This document shows positions 9,736 to 19,052 of a stretch of DNA of 62,039 nucleotides, piece by piece; the first letter of the stretch is position 1, and each line of letters opens with the position of its first letter. The translations under genes were made by a program, and so were the position numbers. Origin of the DNA: Brasilonema sp. UFV-L1 (GTDB lineage Bacteria; Cyanobacteriota; Cyanobacteriia; Cyanobacteriales; Nostocaceae); NCBI RefSeq assembly GCF_012912105.1, contig NZ_QMEA01000023.1, positions 1-62,039 of the forward strand, given 5' to 3'. The notes beneath the pieces were generated by a model. The model saw only the letters and a program-made list of their open reading frames with translations, was not told the origin of the DNA and ran no database searches.

Positions 9736-10784
9736 ACGCGATTGGCCTCCAATAGTAGGGCATTAATTAATCGATGTGTACGCTCTATATCTTCAAAACT
9801 GATTGGTGGCGCTTTATCTTCGATGACTGCTTCATAGGTTTTATCCAAGAGTCGATGAATACCCTCATAAACTGTTTTTTGCATAATTTTGTTACGAAAG
9901 TTCGTGAATGATGCTCCAATGAAGTCACATCCATTCATAAAATGATTAATGATCGGAGATAGCAGTTCTCCAGAGCGGGGTATGACACAACGCAGATGAG
10001 GCTGAAACAAATCCGTTTCAACATAACCTTTGGAACCTCGCACCGTCACGGCAAAAGACTTGGGTGATGTGTGACAACTGAATCGAATCCGAGCGTGTGC
10101 AGAACCTCCAATGACGATCGCATCAAGGTCATCATACCGGAATAAGTCTCCACCGCCGTGATTGCTCCATGCAGCACTCACACGCTCAAAATCTGGTATG
10201 AAGCGCACGACCATTGAACACAAGTGTGTCAAGAAATCATGAATGACGCCTGCAGGCATTTTATGAATCGGATTAGGCAAGTTTTCGTCTGCAAATGCTC
10301 CACCATCGCGAATTGGAAGCGCGATGCGGACTTCAACTTCTTGCACTTCACCAAGAGTACCATCTGCAACTAATTTTTCGATCGCAAGAATTGATTCGTT
10401 AAAGCAGTAGTTCTGGTTTTCAATTAACCAGCGATGGTGAGATTGTGCAAAACTCCAAAGTTCTTTAAACTCATCGTAGGTTGGTGTAATCGGCTTTTCA
10501 CAGAACACGTGTACACCAGCTTCTAAGCAATCCTTGGCAATCCGCTTGTGTGTATGAGGCGGAGTTAGAATGTGTACAATGTCAGGCTTGACGTCATCAA
10601 GCATCTGGCGGTAATCAGTGTAGGTCGAGTCTGCACCAAATCGTCGTCCTGCATATCTAGCAGACGCCTTTGAAAGATCACAAACACTGGCTAAGTGTGC
10701 GCGCTCAGATTTGGAAAGAAAACTGAGATGCTCTTTGGAGATTGCTCCTGTGCCTATAACTGCTGATTTAAGTTTGGTTCCCAT
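9732..10784 (-). CDS. Gfo/Idh/MocA family oxidoreductase
   Basis: This 350-residue NAD(P)-dependent dehydrogenase starts with a Rossmann fold (SAVIGTGAISKEHLSFLS) and carries the family's catalytic EKP motif in HVFCEKPITPTYDE near residues 92-105. The C-terminal half is the family's alpha/beta dimerisation and substrate domain. Such enzymes oxidise or reduce nucleotide-sugars or inositols. It overlaps the downstream epimerase gene by 4 bp, so a joint role in making a precursor sugar is likely. The assignment to the family is strong; the substrate is unknown. Confidence 0.87.
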   Translation of the reverse strand: MGTKLKSAVIGTGAISKEHLSFLSKSERAHLASVCDLSKASARYAGRRFGADSTYTDYRQMLDDVKPDIVHILTPPHTHKRIAKDCLEAGVHVFCEKPITPTYDEFKELWSFAQSHHRWLIENQNYCFNESILAIEKLVADGTLGEVQEVEVRIALPIRDGGAFADENLPNPIHKMPAGVIHDFLTHLCSMVVRFIPDFERVSAAWSNHGGGDLFRYDDLDAIVIGGSAHARIRFSCHTSPKSFAVTVRGSKGYVETDLFQPHLRCVIPRSGELLSPIINHFMNGCDFIGASFTNFRNKIMQKTVYEGIHRLLDKTYEAVIEDKAPPISFEDIERTHRLINALLLEANRV

Positions 10785-10888
10785 TGATACTCTATGTTTC
10801 TCAAGTAAAGCTTTTGTAAGGAAGTATTGCCATGATTCTAGTTATCAATTTCGCGTCAGATTCAATACATTGCAAAACACAGGTTGTC

Positions 10889-11896
10889 TTAACTGGCTGA
10901 AGGTATAGTTTTGTATTCCACTAGGGTGCGCTGTCGTTTCAACAACCTATTGATATGAAATTGGATTTGACCCAGTAGTTTTGGGTATTTTTCTAACACA
11001 CCACAAAACAGGCCATAGAAAATAGCATCCTTTTTCTGAAAACCTTTAAACCGTGTCATTCGATACACTCTGTAAACTAAGAAAGTATAAGCTATCAATA
11101 GTAGGAATAGACTTATCCCCCTAGTTGGCAATAAAGTTGCAACCGTCAGCAAAGGCAAAAGAAAACCCCAAAACCAACTCCTCAAACTTTCTTTCACCCA
11201 ATGCCGTTCAGGACTACGACCATGTAGCCAAGCCCCTTCAGCATAAGCATGACCATTGCGAATCTCCCGCTTCCACCACTGACCAAAACGGGTAATTTGA
11301 GCATCATGTAATGTCATCTGTGCATCAATGCGTAAAATTTTGCCACCAGCCTGACGCAGCCGCACACACAGTTCTGGTTCTTCTCCTGCAATCAATGTCG
11401 GATTGAACCCTCCCACCTTTTTAAAGGAACTCACCCTCATCATGGAATCACCACCACAAGCTTTTGCTTCACCTACAGGAGTATTCCACTCAACGTCACA
11501 CAGGCGGTTATAAATGGAGTTCTCAGGGAATTCTTCTCGACGACGACCACACACTACGACAACATCGGGCTGAGTCATTAATTCATGCACAGCAGCTTCC
11601 AACCATCCCTCTACAACCCGACAATCTCCATCTACAAACTGGACAAATTCCAACTCTGGTTGTATTTGCAACAAGTGCTCAAACCCTGTATTCCTAGCAC
11701 GGGCTGCGGTGAAAGGAATAGATAAATCGAGTTCAATAACATGGACACCAAGAGAGCGAGCCAGTTCTACACTACCATCTGTTGAGCCGGAATCAACGTA
11801 AACAACAGTTCTCCCTTCTGCTATCACTGATAGTAAGCACGCCTTGAGGCGATTTCCTTCGTTGCGTCCAATGACAACAACTCCAATAGATTTCAA
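10889..11896 (-). CDS. Glycosyltransferase family 2
   Basis: The 335-residue protein has the GT-A fold of family 2. It begins SIGVVVIGRNEGNRLKACL, followed by VVYVDSGSTDGS and the metal-binding FVDGDCRVVEGW near residues 90-101. A later segment holds GGFNPTLIAGEEPELCVRLR. The C-terminus carries two hydrophobic segments (WFWGFLLPLLTVATLLP; ISLFLLLIAYTFLVYRVY), so it is membrane-anchored and probably works at the inner face of the cytoplasmic membrane. A good purine-rich ribosome site (AGGAGG) precedes the ATG. The sugar is unknown. Confidence 0.88.
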   Translation of the reverse strand: MKSIGVVVIGRNEGNRLKACLLSVIAEGRTVVYVDSGSTDGSVELARSLGVHVIELDLSIPFTAARARNTGFEHLLQIQPELEFVQFVDGDCRVVEGWLEAAVHELMTQPDVVVVCGRRREEFPENSIYNRLCDVEWNTPVGEAKACGGDSMMRVSSFKKVGGFNPTLIAGEEPELCVRLRQAGGKILRIDAQMTLHDAQITRFGQWWKREIRNGHAYAEGAWLHGRSPERHWVKESLRSWFWGFLLPLLTVATLLPTRGISLFLLLIAYTFLVYRVYRMTRFKGFQKKDAIFYGLFCGVLEKYPKLLGQIQFHINRLLKRQRTLVEYKTIPSAS

Positions 11897-11994
11897 AGTT
11901 AAACCTCCTATAATATTCGTCTATGTTTCACACAGTTTGAAATAACATCGAAATAGCTCTTGGCAGCACAAAACCTAGAGAAGTAAAATTATCA

Positions 11995-12675
11995 CTAAGT
12001 ATTCCACCCACCATAAACTGTAAAGGACTTAGTTAAACCCAAAAACTTTTCTTCATACATATTTGATTTTGGAAACAGCTTGACTAACTCCTTTTTTGTC
12101 AGTAATTTAATGCCAGTCACTAACTCTTTCGCTTTTTTCTTATCAGAAATCTTTTGAATCCAACCAAGGTTAAAATGGTTGATGAGAAAGACTCTCACTC
12201 CTACAGGAAGAAATTGAAACAAAGGAAAAACAAAATGGGGTTCGATTGGAAAATAAAAATTAGGCGTTTGAATAAAGTATCTTTTACCCACTCGCATAAC
12301 TTCACGAGACATTTGAAGCTGTTCTTGAAAACCTCCTACATGTTCAATGACAGAATTAGAAAACACAACATCAAATTCTTGCTCTCGAAACTGTTGCATA
12401 TTTCTGGCATCACCACTCACTTGTTTAATGTTTGCATAGACTGAATCGTCTATTTCAAAATCTAGGTTGATGATAGTGACTTCTACATCTTTGTCTGCTT
12501 CACGCCAAAAATCTGTATTTTGCCAAAAATCTACTCTTCCTCCGACATCGAGTATTCTGATTGGTGTTGGGACAGAGTCAAGAAGAGATTTAAATAAAGC
12601 AAATCGTTTTTTTCTTAACTTGGTAGCTAATGAGTCCTGATGTCGATGGTCGTAAATTTTTTCGATGATAGCCAT
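11995..12675 (-). CDS. Class I SAM-dependent methyltransferase
   Basis: This 226-residue methyltransferase shows motif I as IRILDVGGRVDFW near residues 39-51 and the acidic strand end VTIINLDFE. SGDARNM follows, then the motif-IV-like FDVVFSNSVIEHVGGF. The fold resembles Methyltransf_11-type enzymes that methylate small molecules or sugars. Lying between two GT2 genes, it probably decorates the polysaccharide or its lipid-linked precursor. There is no membrane segment apart from a short hydrophobic stretch around FYFPIEPHFVFPLFQFLP. Confidence 0.82.
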   Translation of the reverse strand: MAIIEKIYDHRHQDSLATKLRKKRFALFKSLLDSVPTPIRILDVGGRVDFWQNTDFWREADKDVEVTIINLDFEIDDSVYANIKQVSGDARNMQQFREQEFDVVFSNSVIEHVGGFQEQLQMSREVMRVGKRYFIQTPNFYFPIEPHFVFPLFQFLPVGVRVFLINHFNLGWIQKISDKKKAKELVTGIKLLTKKELVKLFPKSNMYEEKFLGLTKSFTVYGGWNT

Positions 12676-12754
12676 AGTTGATTATCCACAAATCTACAGA
12701 TATTAAATCATGAATTCTCTGACAATAGTAAAAGTTGATTGAATTAACGAAGTC

Positions 12755-13969
12755 TCATGATACCTTGTCCCTTTCCGTACGAATCCATACGTTTTCAGGC
12801 TTCACTAAAAACTTGAAATAAACTGGAATTTTCCAGAGAATGTAAAAAGGAACAGTTAAGAGTTCGCGCAGGGGAAGGTCTTTTCGAGCAAACTTAGTCC
12901 AAGTTGTCAGAATTGCCATGAGGAAACAAAGTCCTGCTGTGGCGACGACAACTGCTGGTAGCCATGATGTTCCCAAGACTCCAAACAGTAGAGTCACTGC
13001 CATTAGCCCTAACCAAATCACAACCAGCAAAGATAAAGGTGGTACACACAGATCCAGAACACTCACCAACAAGTCGAACCTTTTTTGGGATATTGCTTGT
13101 TTTAGTAAGATAGGGACATAGGTCTGCATGATTTGTAAATGACCGTGTTCCCAACGAGTTTTTTGAGTTTTGGCAGCTTGTGAATGCTGTGGTAAACAGC
13201 CAGTGACTTTCGCTTCTGAACAAAATACTGGTTTATGTCCAGCGAGGGTTAAGTCCAAACCTAATTTTAAGTCTTCAAGGAGATGACCGTTGGCTAGACT
13301 TACTGAGCAAATAACTGTCCAAGGGAAAGCCATACCTGTACCAAGCAACGGGCAAGACTGTCCCAAGCAAGCTAATCCACGGGGACGAACTAAATTTCTG
13401 ACGATGTTAGAAAATTGTGAAACAAAGTCTTTTGACGACTGAGAGTTTTTAGGTTTAGTCATCAAGTAGCTAGCTTGGACAGGTGCGCTAGAGGCGATCG
13501 CACACTGAGTAAGCTGTTCAATTGCGCCTGGATGGACTGTACAGTCAGCATCAATAATCACAACAACATCCGGAGGATCTGACTCAAGAAACTGTAAGCC
13601 ATAATCTAGAGCGTACCCTTTACCTCTGCACTCAAGGTCGTGACGCTCAACAACTGTAGCACCTGCTGCACGGGCAATCTTGGCAGTTGCATCAGTACAA
13701 TTGTCAGCAACGACAACCAAACGGTCTTGTTTCTTTAACACTGGAATGAGTTTTTCCAGTGTTGAACCGATAACAAGTTCTTCATTGTGAGCAGGGACTA
13801 AGACAGCGACTTTTGCATCTTGCCAATTATACTCGTTTGCAACAGAAGTGTTTGGGAGTAGAGCAGCAGTACATTCAATCAGAAAAAATAGGCAGATGAC
13901 AAAAACACTGGATGCACTGATTAACAGAACAACATCAATAAACACAGGCACCAGTTGACTCATTGACAT
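12755..13969 (-). CDS. Membrane glycosyltransferase family 2 (processive type)
   Basis: This 404-residue protein has an N-terminal membrane helix (VVLLISASSVFVICLFFLI) and a GT-A domain with VAVLVPAHNEELVI, VVADNCTDAT and the DxD-type VIIDADCTV near residues 138-146. It also has the acceptor motif QKTRW, the QxxRW of processive glycosyltransferases, then at least two C-terminal membrane helices. The architecture matches BcsA/NodC/HasA-like synthases, although only the core is present and there is no PilZ domain. It may build or extend a glycan at the membrane. The start uses the MSMSQL methionines; either is possible. Confidence 0.87.
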   Translation of the reverse strand: MSMSQLVPVFIDVVLLISASSVFVICLFFLIECTAALLPNTSVANEYNWQDAKVAVLVPAHNEELVIGSTLEKLIPVLKKQDRLVVVADNCTDATAKIARAAGATVVERHDLECRGKGYALDYGLQFLESDPPDVVVIIDADCTVHPGAIEQLTQCAIASSAPVQASYLMTKPKNSQSSKDFVSQFSNIVRNLVRPRGLACLGQSCPLLGTGMAFPWTVICSVSLANGHLLEDLKLGLDLTLAGHKPVFCSEAKVTGCLPQHSQAAKTQKTRWEHGHLQIMQTYVPILLKQAISQKRFDLLVSVLDLCVPPLSLLVVIWLGLMAVTLLFGVLGTSWLPAVVVATAGLCFLMAILTTWTKFARKDLPLRELLTVPFYILWKIPVYFKFLVKPENVWIRTERDKVS

Positions 13970-14054
13970 GGCATTGCAACCTCAAATAAAAAATCAATTT
14001 CGGAGTACATAACTTCAGAAGAATTGTTGTGATTTACAAGTCAATCATTTTTCC

Positions 14055-15326
14055 TCAAAATGTTAATTTTTCAGATTTCATTTTTTTATTTAAAGTCACA
14101 ACGACGACCACAAATAACATCCAATTTGTACTAAACTGAGCCATCAAACTACTCTCTGTGACATTATTCAGTGCCAGGTAGGTAAGATAAGCTAATGGCC
14201 AAACATTTTCTGGATGTTCAGATGCGTAAGCTAGTTTTAATGCTCGAGCAAAGGCTATGAAATAAGTGATAAAAAAAAGTGATAAACCAATCAAGCCAAG
14301 ATCGAGTGATATATCTAAAAAGCCATTGTGAGCATTAGGTGCAATCCAGTTAGTGCCGACTGCGTAACCTGCTTCGACTGCATAGTGACTGTTAGGTGCA
14401 AAAAATGCAGCAAATCCATAACCCAACAATGGTCTTTCCATTAATCTAGATAATCCATAACCCCATAAAGGTGTCCGTCCAGTTAAAGTTGGGTCTCTTC
14501 CTAAACCAGTGATGAGTTCTATCCAATTACTGAAAACGAATAGAGCGATACATCCCAAAATCAGAATTCCAATGTCTATGAAAATTATGCTTATCTTACC
14601 TTGCCACCGAAAGTTTTTATAAAACATCATTACTAATATAAGTAGAAAAGAAATAACAAGAGAGGTTTTTGAAGTTGAAAGCAGTATCAAGACCAGTGAA
14701 AAGCTAAAACCAAACCACTTGTATAGAGTAGAATTTTCCTTGGGCAACGCAAAAAATGTTAATGAACTTAAAACCATCACGCTGCCAAAAGCATTTTTTT
14801 GCCCGTATACTCCTCTCCATGCTCCTGGATACTCTTCGTGTGCTCCATGTATACCAACTGCAGGAAATACAAGGGCAAAGATAACACTCAAAAAACACAC
14901 TATCAATAAAGTTACGGCAAGAAGTTGTACCTGCTCTTTCAAGCTAAATCGTATAGCGAAATATAAACCAAAAAAGGCCATTATCAAGACCTCTGTGGCA
15001 ATAGATAAGGTATAATTTGGAAATTCTGACCAGGAAAATGATAGAAGGCACAATCCTACTAGTAAACAGACTGTTATGTTTTGAGTGACGGCGACAATTG
15101 TCTTTTTCCAGAAGATGCAAACGAGAATGATTGACATTCCCCAAACAAAATATTTGATGAGTGCGAAGACGAATTGTGGAAGTAAACCAGCCCTGGTCAA
15201 TGCAAAAAGTATCGATGATAAGCAAAGAAAACCTAAGATAGCAAAAACCCAATCTGCAAACCTTGGAGATGTCTTTACACTGGTGGATTTTTTCACACTA
15301 ATCTTTGTATCTTTTGCTAAGTTCAT
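14055..15326 (-). CDS. O-antigen ligase / Wzy-like polymerase
   Basis: This 423-residue polytopic membrane protein has the Wzy_C/RfaL (PF04932) signature. The region RGVYGQKNAFGSVMVLSS lies near residue 174, followed later by ELITGLGRDPTLTGRTPLW and NAHNGFLDISLDLGLIGL. About eleven hydrophobic segments are visible. In a Wzx/Wzy pathway it would polymerise flipped repeat units in the periplasm or ligate glycan to an acceptor. It sits next to a GT4 gene with 8 bp between them, consistent with one transcript. Polymerase and ligase cannot be told apart from sequence alone. Confidence 0.87.
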   Translation of the reverse strand: MNLAKDTKISVKKSTSVKTSPRFADWVFAILGFLCLSSILFALTRAGLLPQFVFALIKYFVWGMSIILVCIFWKKTIVAVTQNITVCLLVGLCLLSFSWSEFPNYTLSIATEVLIMAFFGLYFAIRFSLKEQVQLLAVTLLIVCFLSVIFALVFPAVGIHGAHEEYPGAWRGVYGQKNAFGSVMVLSSLTFFALPKENSTLYKWFGFSFSLVLILLSTSKTSLVISFLLILVMMFYKNFRWQGKISIIFIDIGILILGCIALFVFSNWIELITGLGRDPTLTGRTPLWGYGLSRLMERPLLGYGFAAFFAPNSHYAVEAGYAVGTNWIAPNAHNGFLDISLDLGLIGLSLFFITYFIAFARALKLAYASEHPENVWPLAYLTYLALNNVTESSLMAQFSTNWMLFVVVVVTLNKKMKSEKLTF

Positions 15327-15334
15327 ATCCTATC

Positions 15335-16534
15335 CTAGAGCTCTTGTTGAATTGCCAGAAGGATATGTTTTAGACCCATTCCCCAACTTTTAGTTGTATC
15401 GTAGAATTGCTCTCGCACTCGCAAGCATGCTAATCTCTTTTGTTCGTAAAGTTCGAGATTGTCACACAATTTCAGCACCGCGTCACCGTAAGCTTTTACA
15501 TCATTCGGCGGCACCTCTATAATAGCCTCTTGAACATAAAATGCAGCTGGACAGACAGATGAAGTCACTGCTGGGCGACCTGCTAAAATACTCTCAGACA
15601 CAACTCGATTAAAACCTTCTATAAACTCTGTTCTAGTTGGTACAATCACAGCATGCGCTTTATTAAACATTTCTTTCATTTGTGACTTAGTACAGTAACC
15701 GTGACAGATAAAAGAAGCATCAACTCCAGATTCTTGAGCTGCAAAACGCAAAGACTCTAGTTCTGAACCTTCCCCACAAATGTCGAAAATAATATCTTTT
15801 CTGCCTTCAAAGGAAAAACGTTTGGCAATCTCCAGCAAGTCGAACACACCCTTGTCTGTTTCTATTCGACCTGCAAATAAAACTCGGAAGACATCCGAGT
15901 TCTTGGTGTCAGGTTCAGCGATGTCTGCAAAATAAAAGGGACGATATGTAGGAAAAAATTCAAAAATTGGTGGATGTTTACCCTCCGTCAGCTGGATAAT
16001 CTGTTGTGTGATGTCTCGCGATACCGCTAGCATTGCTTGACTTTGAGAAGAGAACAAAGGACGACTGAGTTGAAAAGTGATTTTCTCTCCCAGTCGCAGA
16101 GGGAGATATTTGCACCAAAGGACACAATGCAGTGATAATATAACCCTTATTCCTAGCCAGTGAAAGAGAGACAAAACAAACCAGTGTGTTGTCCCAGTAT
16201 CTGCAACGACGACATTAGCCCGAAAGCGAAGCGCAGAGGACAACAACCACAATCCGCACCATATCTGCCTCAAGTGGTATATGATACCTGAAGCTTTACT
16301 AAATGGAACTGGACGGCGTTCTACCGTAAATCGCTCACTCTGCAAAAATTCCTTTTTACTAGACTGTGCAATTACGTAACCCTTTGCATCTAGAGCTTTA
16401 CAAACTTCATAGAACTGACTCGAGAAGAAAACTGACACCTGTGAAGGAGCATCCTTACCCTGACTCCAATAATTGTAAGACTCTATCACATCTTCAGGGG
16501 CAACTGCGTACAGAATCCGAAGTGGTTTAGACAT
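15335..16534 (-). CDS. Glycosyltransferase family 4
   Basis: This 399-residue GT-B enzyme opens with SKPLRILYAVAPEDVIESYN. Its C-terminal domain shows RVLFAGRIETDKGVFDLLEIA, DICGEGSELESL and the E-x7-E element (EFIEGFNRVVSESILAGRPAV). It would add a sugar to the lipid-linked oligosaccharide. The stop lies 8 bp upstream of the Wzy-like start. Upstream is a 295-bp gap holding the duplicated tail of the Wzc-like gene. Confidence 0.88.
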   Translation of the reverse strand: MSKPLRILYAVAPEDVIESYNYWSQGKDAPSQVSVFFSSQFYEVCKALDAKGYVIAQSSKKEFLQSERFTVERRPVPFSKASGIIYHLRQIWCGLWLLSSALRFRANVVVADTGTTHWFVLSLFHWLGIRVILSLHCVLWCKYLPLRLGEKITFQLSRPLFSSQSQAMLAVSRDITQQIIQLTEGKHPPIFEFFPTYRPFYFADIAEPDTKNSDVFRVLFAGRIETDKGVFDLLEIAKRFSFEGRKDIIFDICGEGSELESLRFAAQESGVDASFICHGYCTKSQMKEMFNKAHAVIVPTRTEFIEGFNRVVSESILAGRPAVTSSVCPAAFYVQEAIIEVPPNDVKAYGDAVLKLCDNLELYEQKRLACLRVREQFYDTTKSWGMGLKHILLAIQQEL

Positions 16535-16661
16535 TCCTTGTTTCTCTACCTTTGTTTTTTTGAAGAAATGATTTTTAAAGGTTTCTCAACTACCGTTGCT
16601 CCTGCTGGAATCTTGCACAGAACCGCAGATGCTTTGGCTTGGTTTGTATTAGTTATCAACT

Positions 16662-16760
16662 CTACTTGTATACCCATTATTCAATCCCAATTTCAGTTTC
16701 TACGACACTTAGTACTGCTTGACACTCAGAGGAATAAAAGTAGCTGTTAAGCTGTTGATT
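16662..16760 (-). pseudogene. Degenerate duplicate of the C-terminal tail of the Wzc-like kinase
   Basis: Read on the minus strand, this piece encodes NSYFYSSE..., then VETEIGIE, a stop, and WVYK followed by a stop. The intact gene next door ends NYFYHSNPRGG..., then AETEIGIEQWTYK. The match holds in one frame over some 28 codons with an in-frame TAA replacing the Gln codon, and the DNA match TTCAATCCCAATTTCAGTTTCT is exact at both places. It is the leftover of a second copy of the kinase 3' end, about 170 bp downstream of the intact stop. No function is expected. Confidence 0.75.
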
Positions 16761-16829
16761 GAGAGCGATCGCTCTCGAAAAAACCGTCGCATTTCGAAAG
16801 CACGAGGCAATGTTGTTTATGACATAAAA

Positions 16830-19052
16830 TTATTTGTAAGTCCATTGTTCAATCCCAATTTCAGTTTCTGCACCACTTTGTCCTCCTCGAGGATTCGAGT
16901 GGTAAAAGTAGTTATCAGGTTCGTGTTTCACATTTACAGCGTTTGCAATCATCCCTAAAACCTTAGCTTCAGAACGTTCCAACAAAGATTTTGCTGCTGT
17001 CGCACTTGATGAATCCACAACACCTGGTCGAACGACTAGCAAAACTCCATCTGCCATTTTTCCGAGAACTGCTGCATCAGCAGTCCCAACTAAAGGAGGA
17101 GTATCAAATACGATGTAATCGTATCTGTCAGAGAACGTTTCAATCAAAGAAGCCATGCGATCAGAGTCAATCAAAGCAAGGGGATTAGGAGGTTGTACTC
17201 CAGCCGTGAGGACAGACAGGTGTTTTGTCACTGTTTGCACAGCTTGCGAAAAGTCATCTTGACCAACAATGACGTTACTCAAACCGACTGAGTTTATCAG
17301 ACCCCACAGGTGATGTTGCGACGGTTTACGCATGTCTGCATCGATAAGCAAAACTCTCCGTTCTGCTTGAGCCAGTACCGCCGCTAAGTTAGCAGAAACT
17401 TCTGATTTCCCTTCTCCAGGAACAGAACTCGTGACTACAATTGTGCGAACTTTCTTATGGCTAATGAACTTTAAGTTTGCCTGAAGCATTTGATAAGCTT
17501 CATGAATGACCGAGCGAGGAGAGGTTGCTACAATCACTCGACCAGAGACTTTTTCTGATATCAGGTTAACCGAAGGGGATGTTTTATTCGAGCCAAACTT
17601 AGGAATCAGTCCCAGCAAAGTATAACCAAAAAATTTCTCTGCTTCCTTAACCGTTTTCAAGGTTCTATCTACTAAGTCTACAAAGAATGCCGCTGCTGTC
17701 CCCAGTAGTAACCCCACAAACACGCTACCTCCTAATAAAAGGAATGTGACTTTGGATGGAGATGGTTTTTTGGGAACCTGAGCAGGTTGAATTTCTTTGG
17801 CATTACCAACAGTTTGCTCTTTTGCTACTTTAATTTCCTGTAGTCTGGTAACAAGATTTTCGTAGTTTTTTTGCGCTATAGATAACCTTCTCTCTAAATC
17901 TCCTTGCTTTTTCTCTAATTTTGGCATGGTTTCAAGCCTCTGCCTATAAGCTGCTTGGATATTGGATAATGCCTGTATTTTGTTTTGCAGACCCTGGCGT
18001 TGCGTTTGTATAATTGCATATTCATTCGCCAGATTTTCCTTGATTTTCCCTATCTGTAATTTACCCGGAGCAACCTTTTGTTGATTATTTAAAACTTGTT
18101 GCATTCCTGATGGTCCTAAAACTTGCTCAATCCGCTGCTGTAATAAAGCATTTAGGGTGACTTCTTTATCTTTTAATTCAGTAATAGCTGGATGTTCGCT
18201 GGTGTAGCGTACTTTTTCATTCGCTAGCTTGGTTTGTACCTTCTGTAACTCACTGAGAACTTCCTGTACACCAGGTATTTGACTTATGGAAGTAATTTCT
18301 ACAGCCTGCTCCCCAGCCAAATTGAGTTGAGTGCGCATTTTTTCTTCCCGCGCAATCATATCTGCTAGCGCCGCCCGAGTTTGGTTAATTTCATTATCTA
18401 TTTGAGCAAGATTTTGAACAGCGGCGCTTGCTTCTTCTGGAAGCTCAATAATCTTATTGCGAGTTTTAAACTCACGTAATCCCTCTGCTGCCTGGTTTAA
18501 TTCTAATCGAGCCTGTGGTAGTTGTTTTTCGAGAAATTTACCTGCTGCGAGGACTTGAGTTTGATTGAACTGAATGTTCTTTTCTATGTACGATTTCATC
18601 ACCTGATTGACGACTGATGCTGCCAATTCAGGATTTCCTGAAGTGTAGGAAACTTTTAATACATCTGTACCTACTATAGGTTCAACCTTGACCTTAAGTA
18701 AGTCTGGCTCAAGGGCATTTCCTTTTTTATCTTTTAACCCTAGAGTATCGATAACTTCTTTTAAAATTGGCTCAGATCTCAAGATGACAGCCTGTGTTTC
18801 CAGCGGATTACCCTCACGCATTAAGGATTCAAGATCTCCTATCTTTTCTCCCACTTTTGTCAGCGATGAGGTTCTGTCTGATTTAAAAAGAAGCATTCCA
18901 CTCGCCTGATACTCAGGCTTTTGTAGGAACACTAGAAATGACGATAGTCCCACAGAAGCTAGAAGAACTCCTACAACAATTGGCCAACGGCGTTTCAGAA
19001 CCAGCCAGTATTTTTGAATCTCTACTTCTTCTTGATAGCCTCTAGTCTCCAT
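16830..19052 (-). CDS. Wzc-like polysaccharide co-polymerase with bacterial tyrosine-kinase domain
   Basis: The 740-residue inner-membrane protein has the Wzz domain at the start (EIQKYWLVLKRRWPIVVGVLLASVGLSSFLVFLQ gives TM1, residues about 9-45). Long periplasmic coiled coil follows (about 130-430), then TM2 near 435-460 and a cytoplasmic BY-kinase domain. Walker A is SVPGEGKSEVSANL near 540, Walker A' is LLIDADMRKPSQ near 567 and Walker B is YIVFDTPPLVG near 648. The tail has several tyrosines (YFYHSNP, WTYK), the usual autophosphorylation zone, though the cluster is short. It should control chain length and export with Wzy. The 1.26-kb upstream gap suggests its own promoter and leader. Confidence 0.92.
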   Translation of the reverse strand: METRGYQEEVEIQKYWLVLKRRWPIVVGVLLASVGLSSFLVFLQKPEYQASGMLLFKSDRTSSLTKVGEKIGDLESLMREGNPLETQAVILRSEPILKEVIDTLGLKDKKGNALEPDLLKVKVEPIVGTDVLKVSYTSGNPELAASVVNQVMKSYIEKNIQFNQTQVLAAGKFLEKQLPQARLELNQAAEGLREFKTRNKIIELPEEASAAVQNLAQIDNEINQTRAALADMIAREEKMRTQLNLAGEQAVEITSISQIPGVQEVLSELQKVQTKLANEKVRYTSEHPAITELKDKEVTLNALLQQRIEQVLGPSGMQQVLNNQQKVAPGKLQIGKIKENLANEYAIIQTQRQGLQNKIQALSNIQAAYRQRLETMPKLEKKQGDLERRLSIAQKNYENLVTRLQEIKVAKEQTVGNAKEIQPAQVPKKPSPSKVTFLLLGGSVFVGLLLGTAAAFFVDLVDRTLKTVKEAEKFFGYTLLGLIPKFGSNKTSPSVNLISEKVSGRVIVATSPRSVIHEAYQMLQANLKFISHKKVRTIVVTSSVPGEGKSEVSANLAAVLAQAERRVLLIDADMRKPSQHHLWGLINSVGLSNVIVGQDDFSQAVQTVTKHLSVLTAGVQPPNPLALIDSDRMASLIETFSDRYDYIVFDTPPLVGTADAAVLGKMADGVLLVVRPGVVDSSSATAAKSLLERSEAKVLGMIANAVNVKHEPDNYFYHSNPRGGQSGAETEIGIEQWTYK

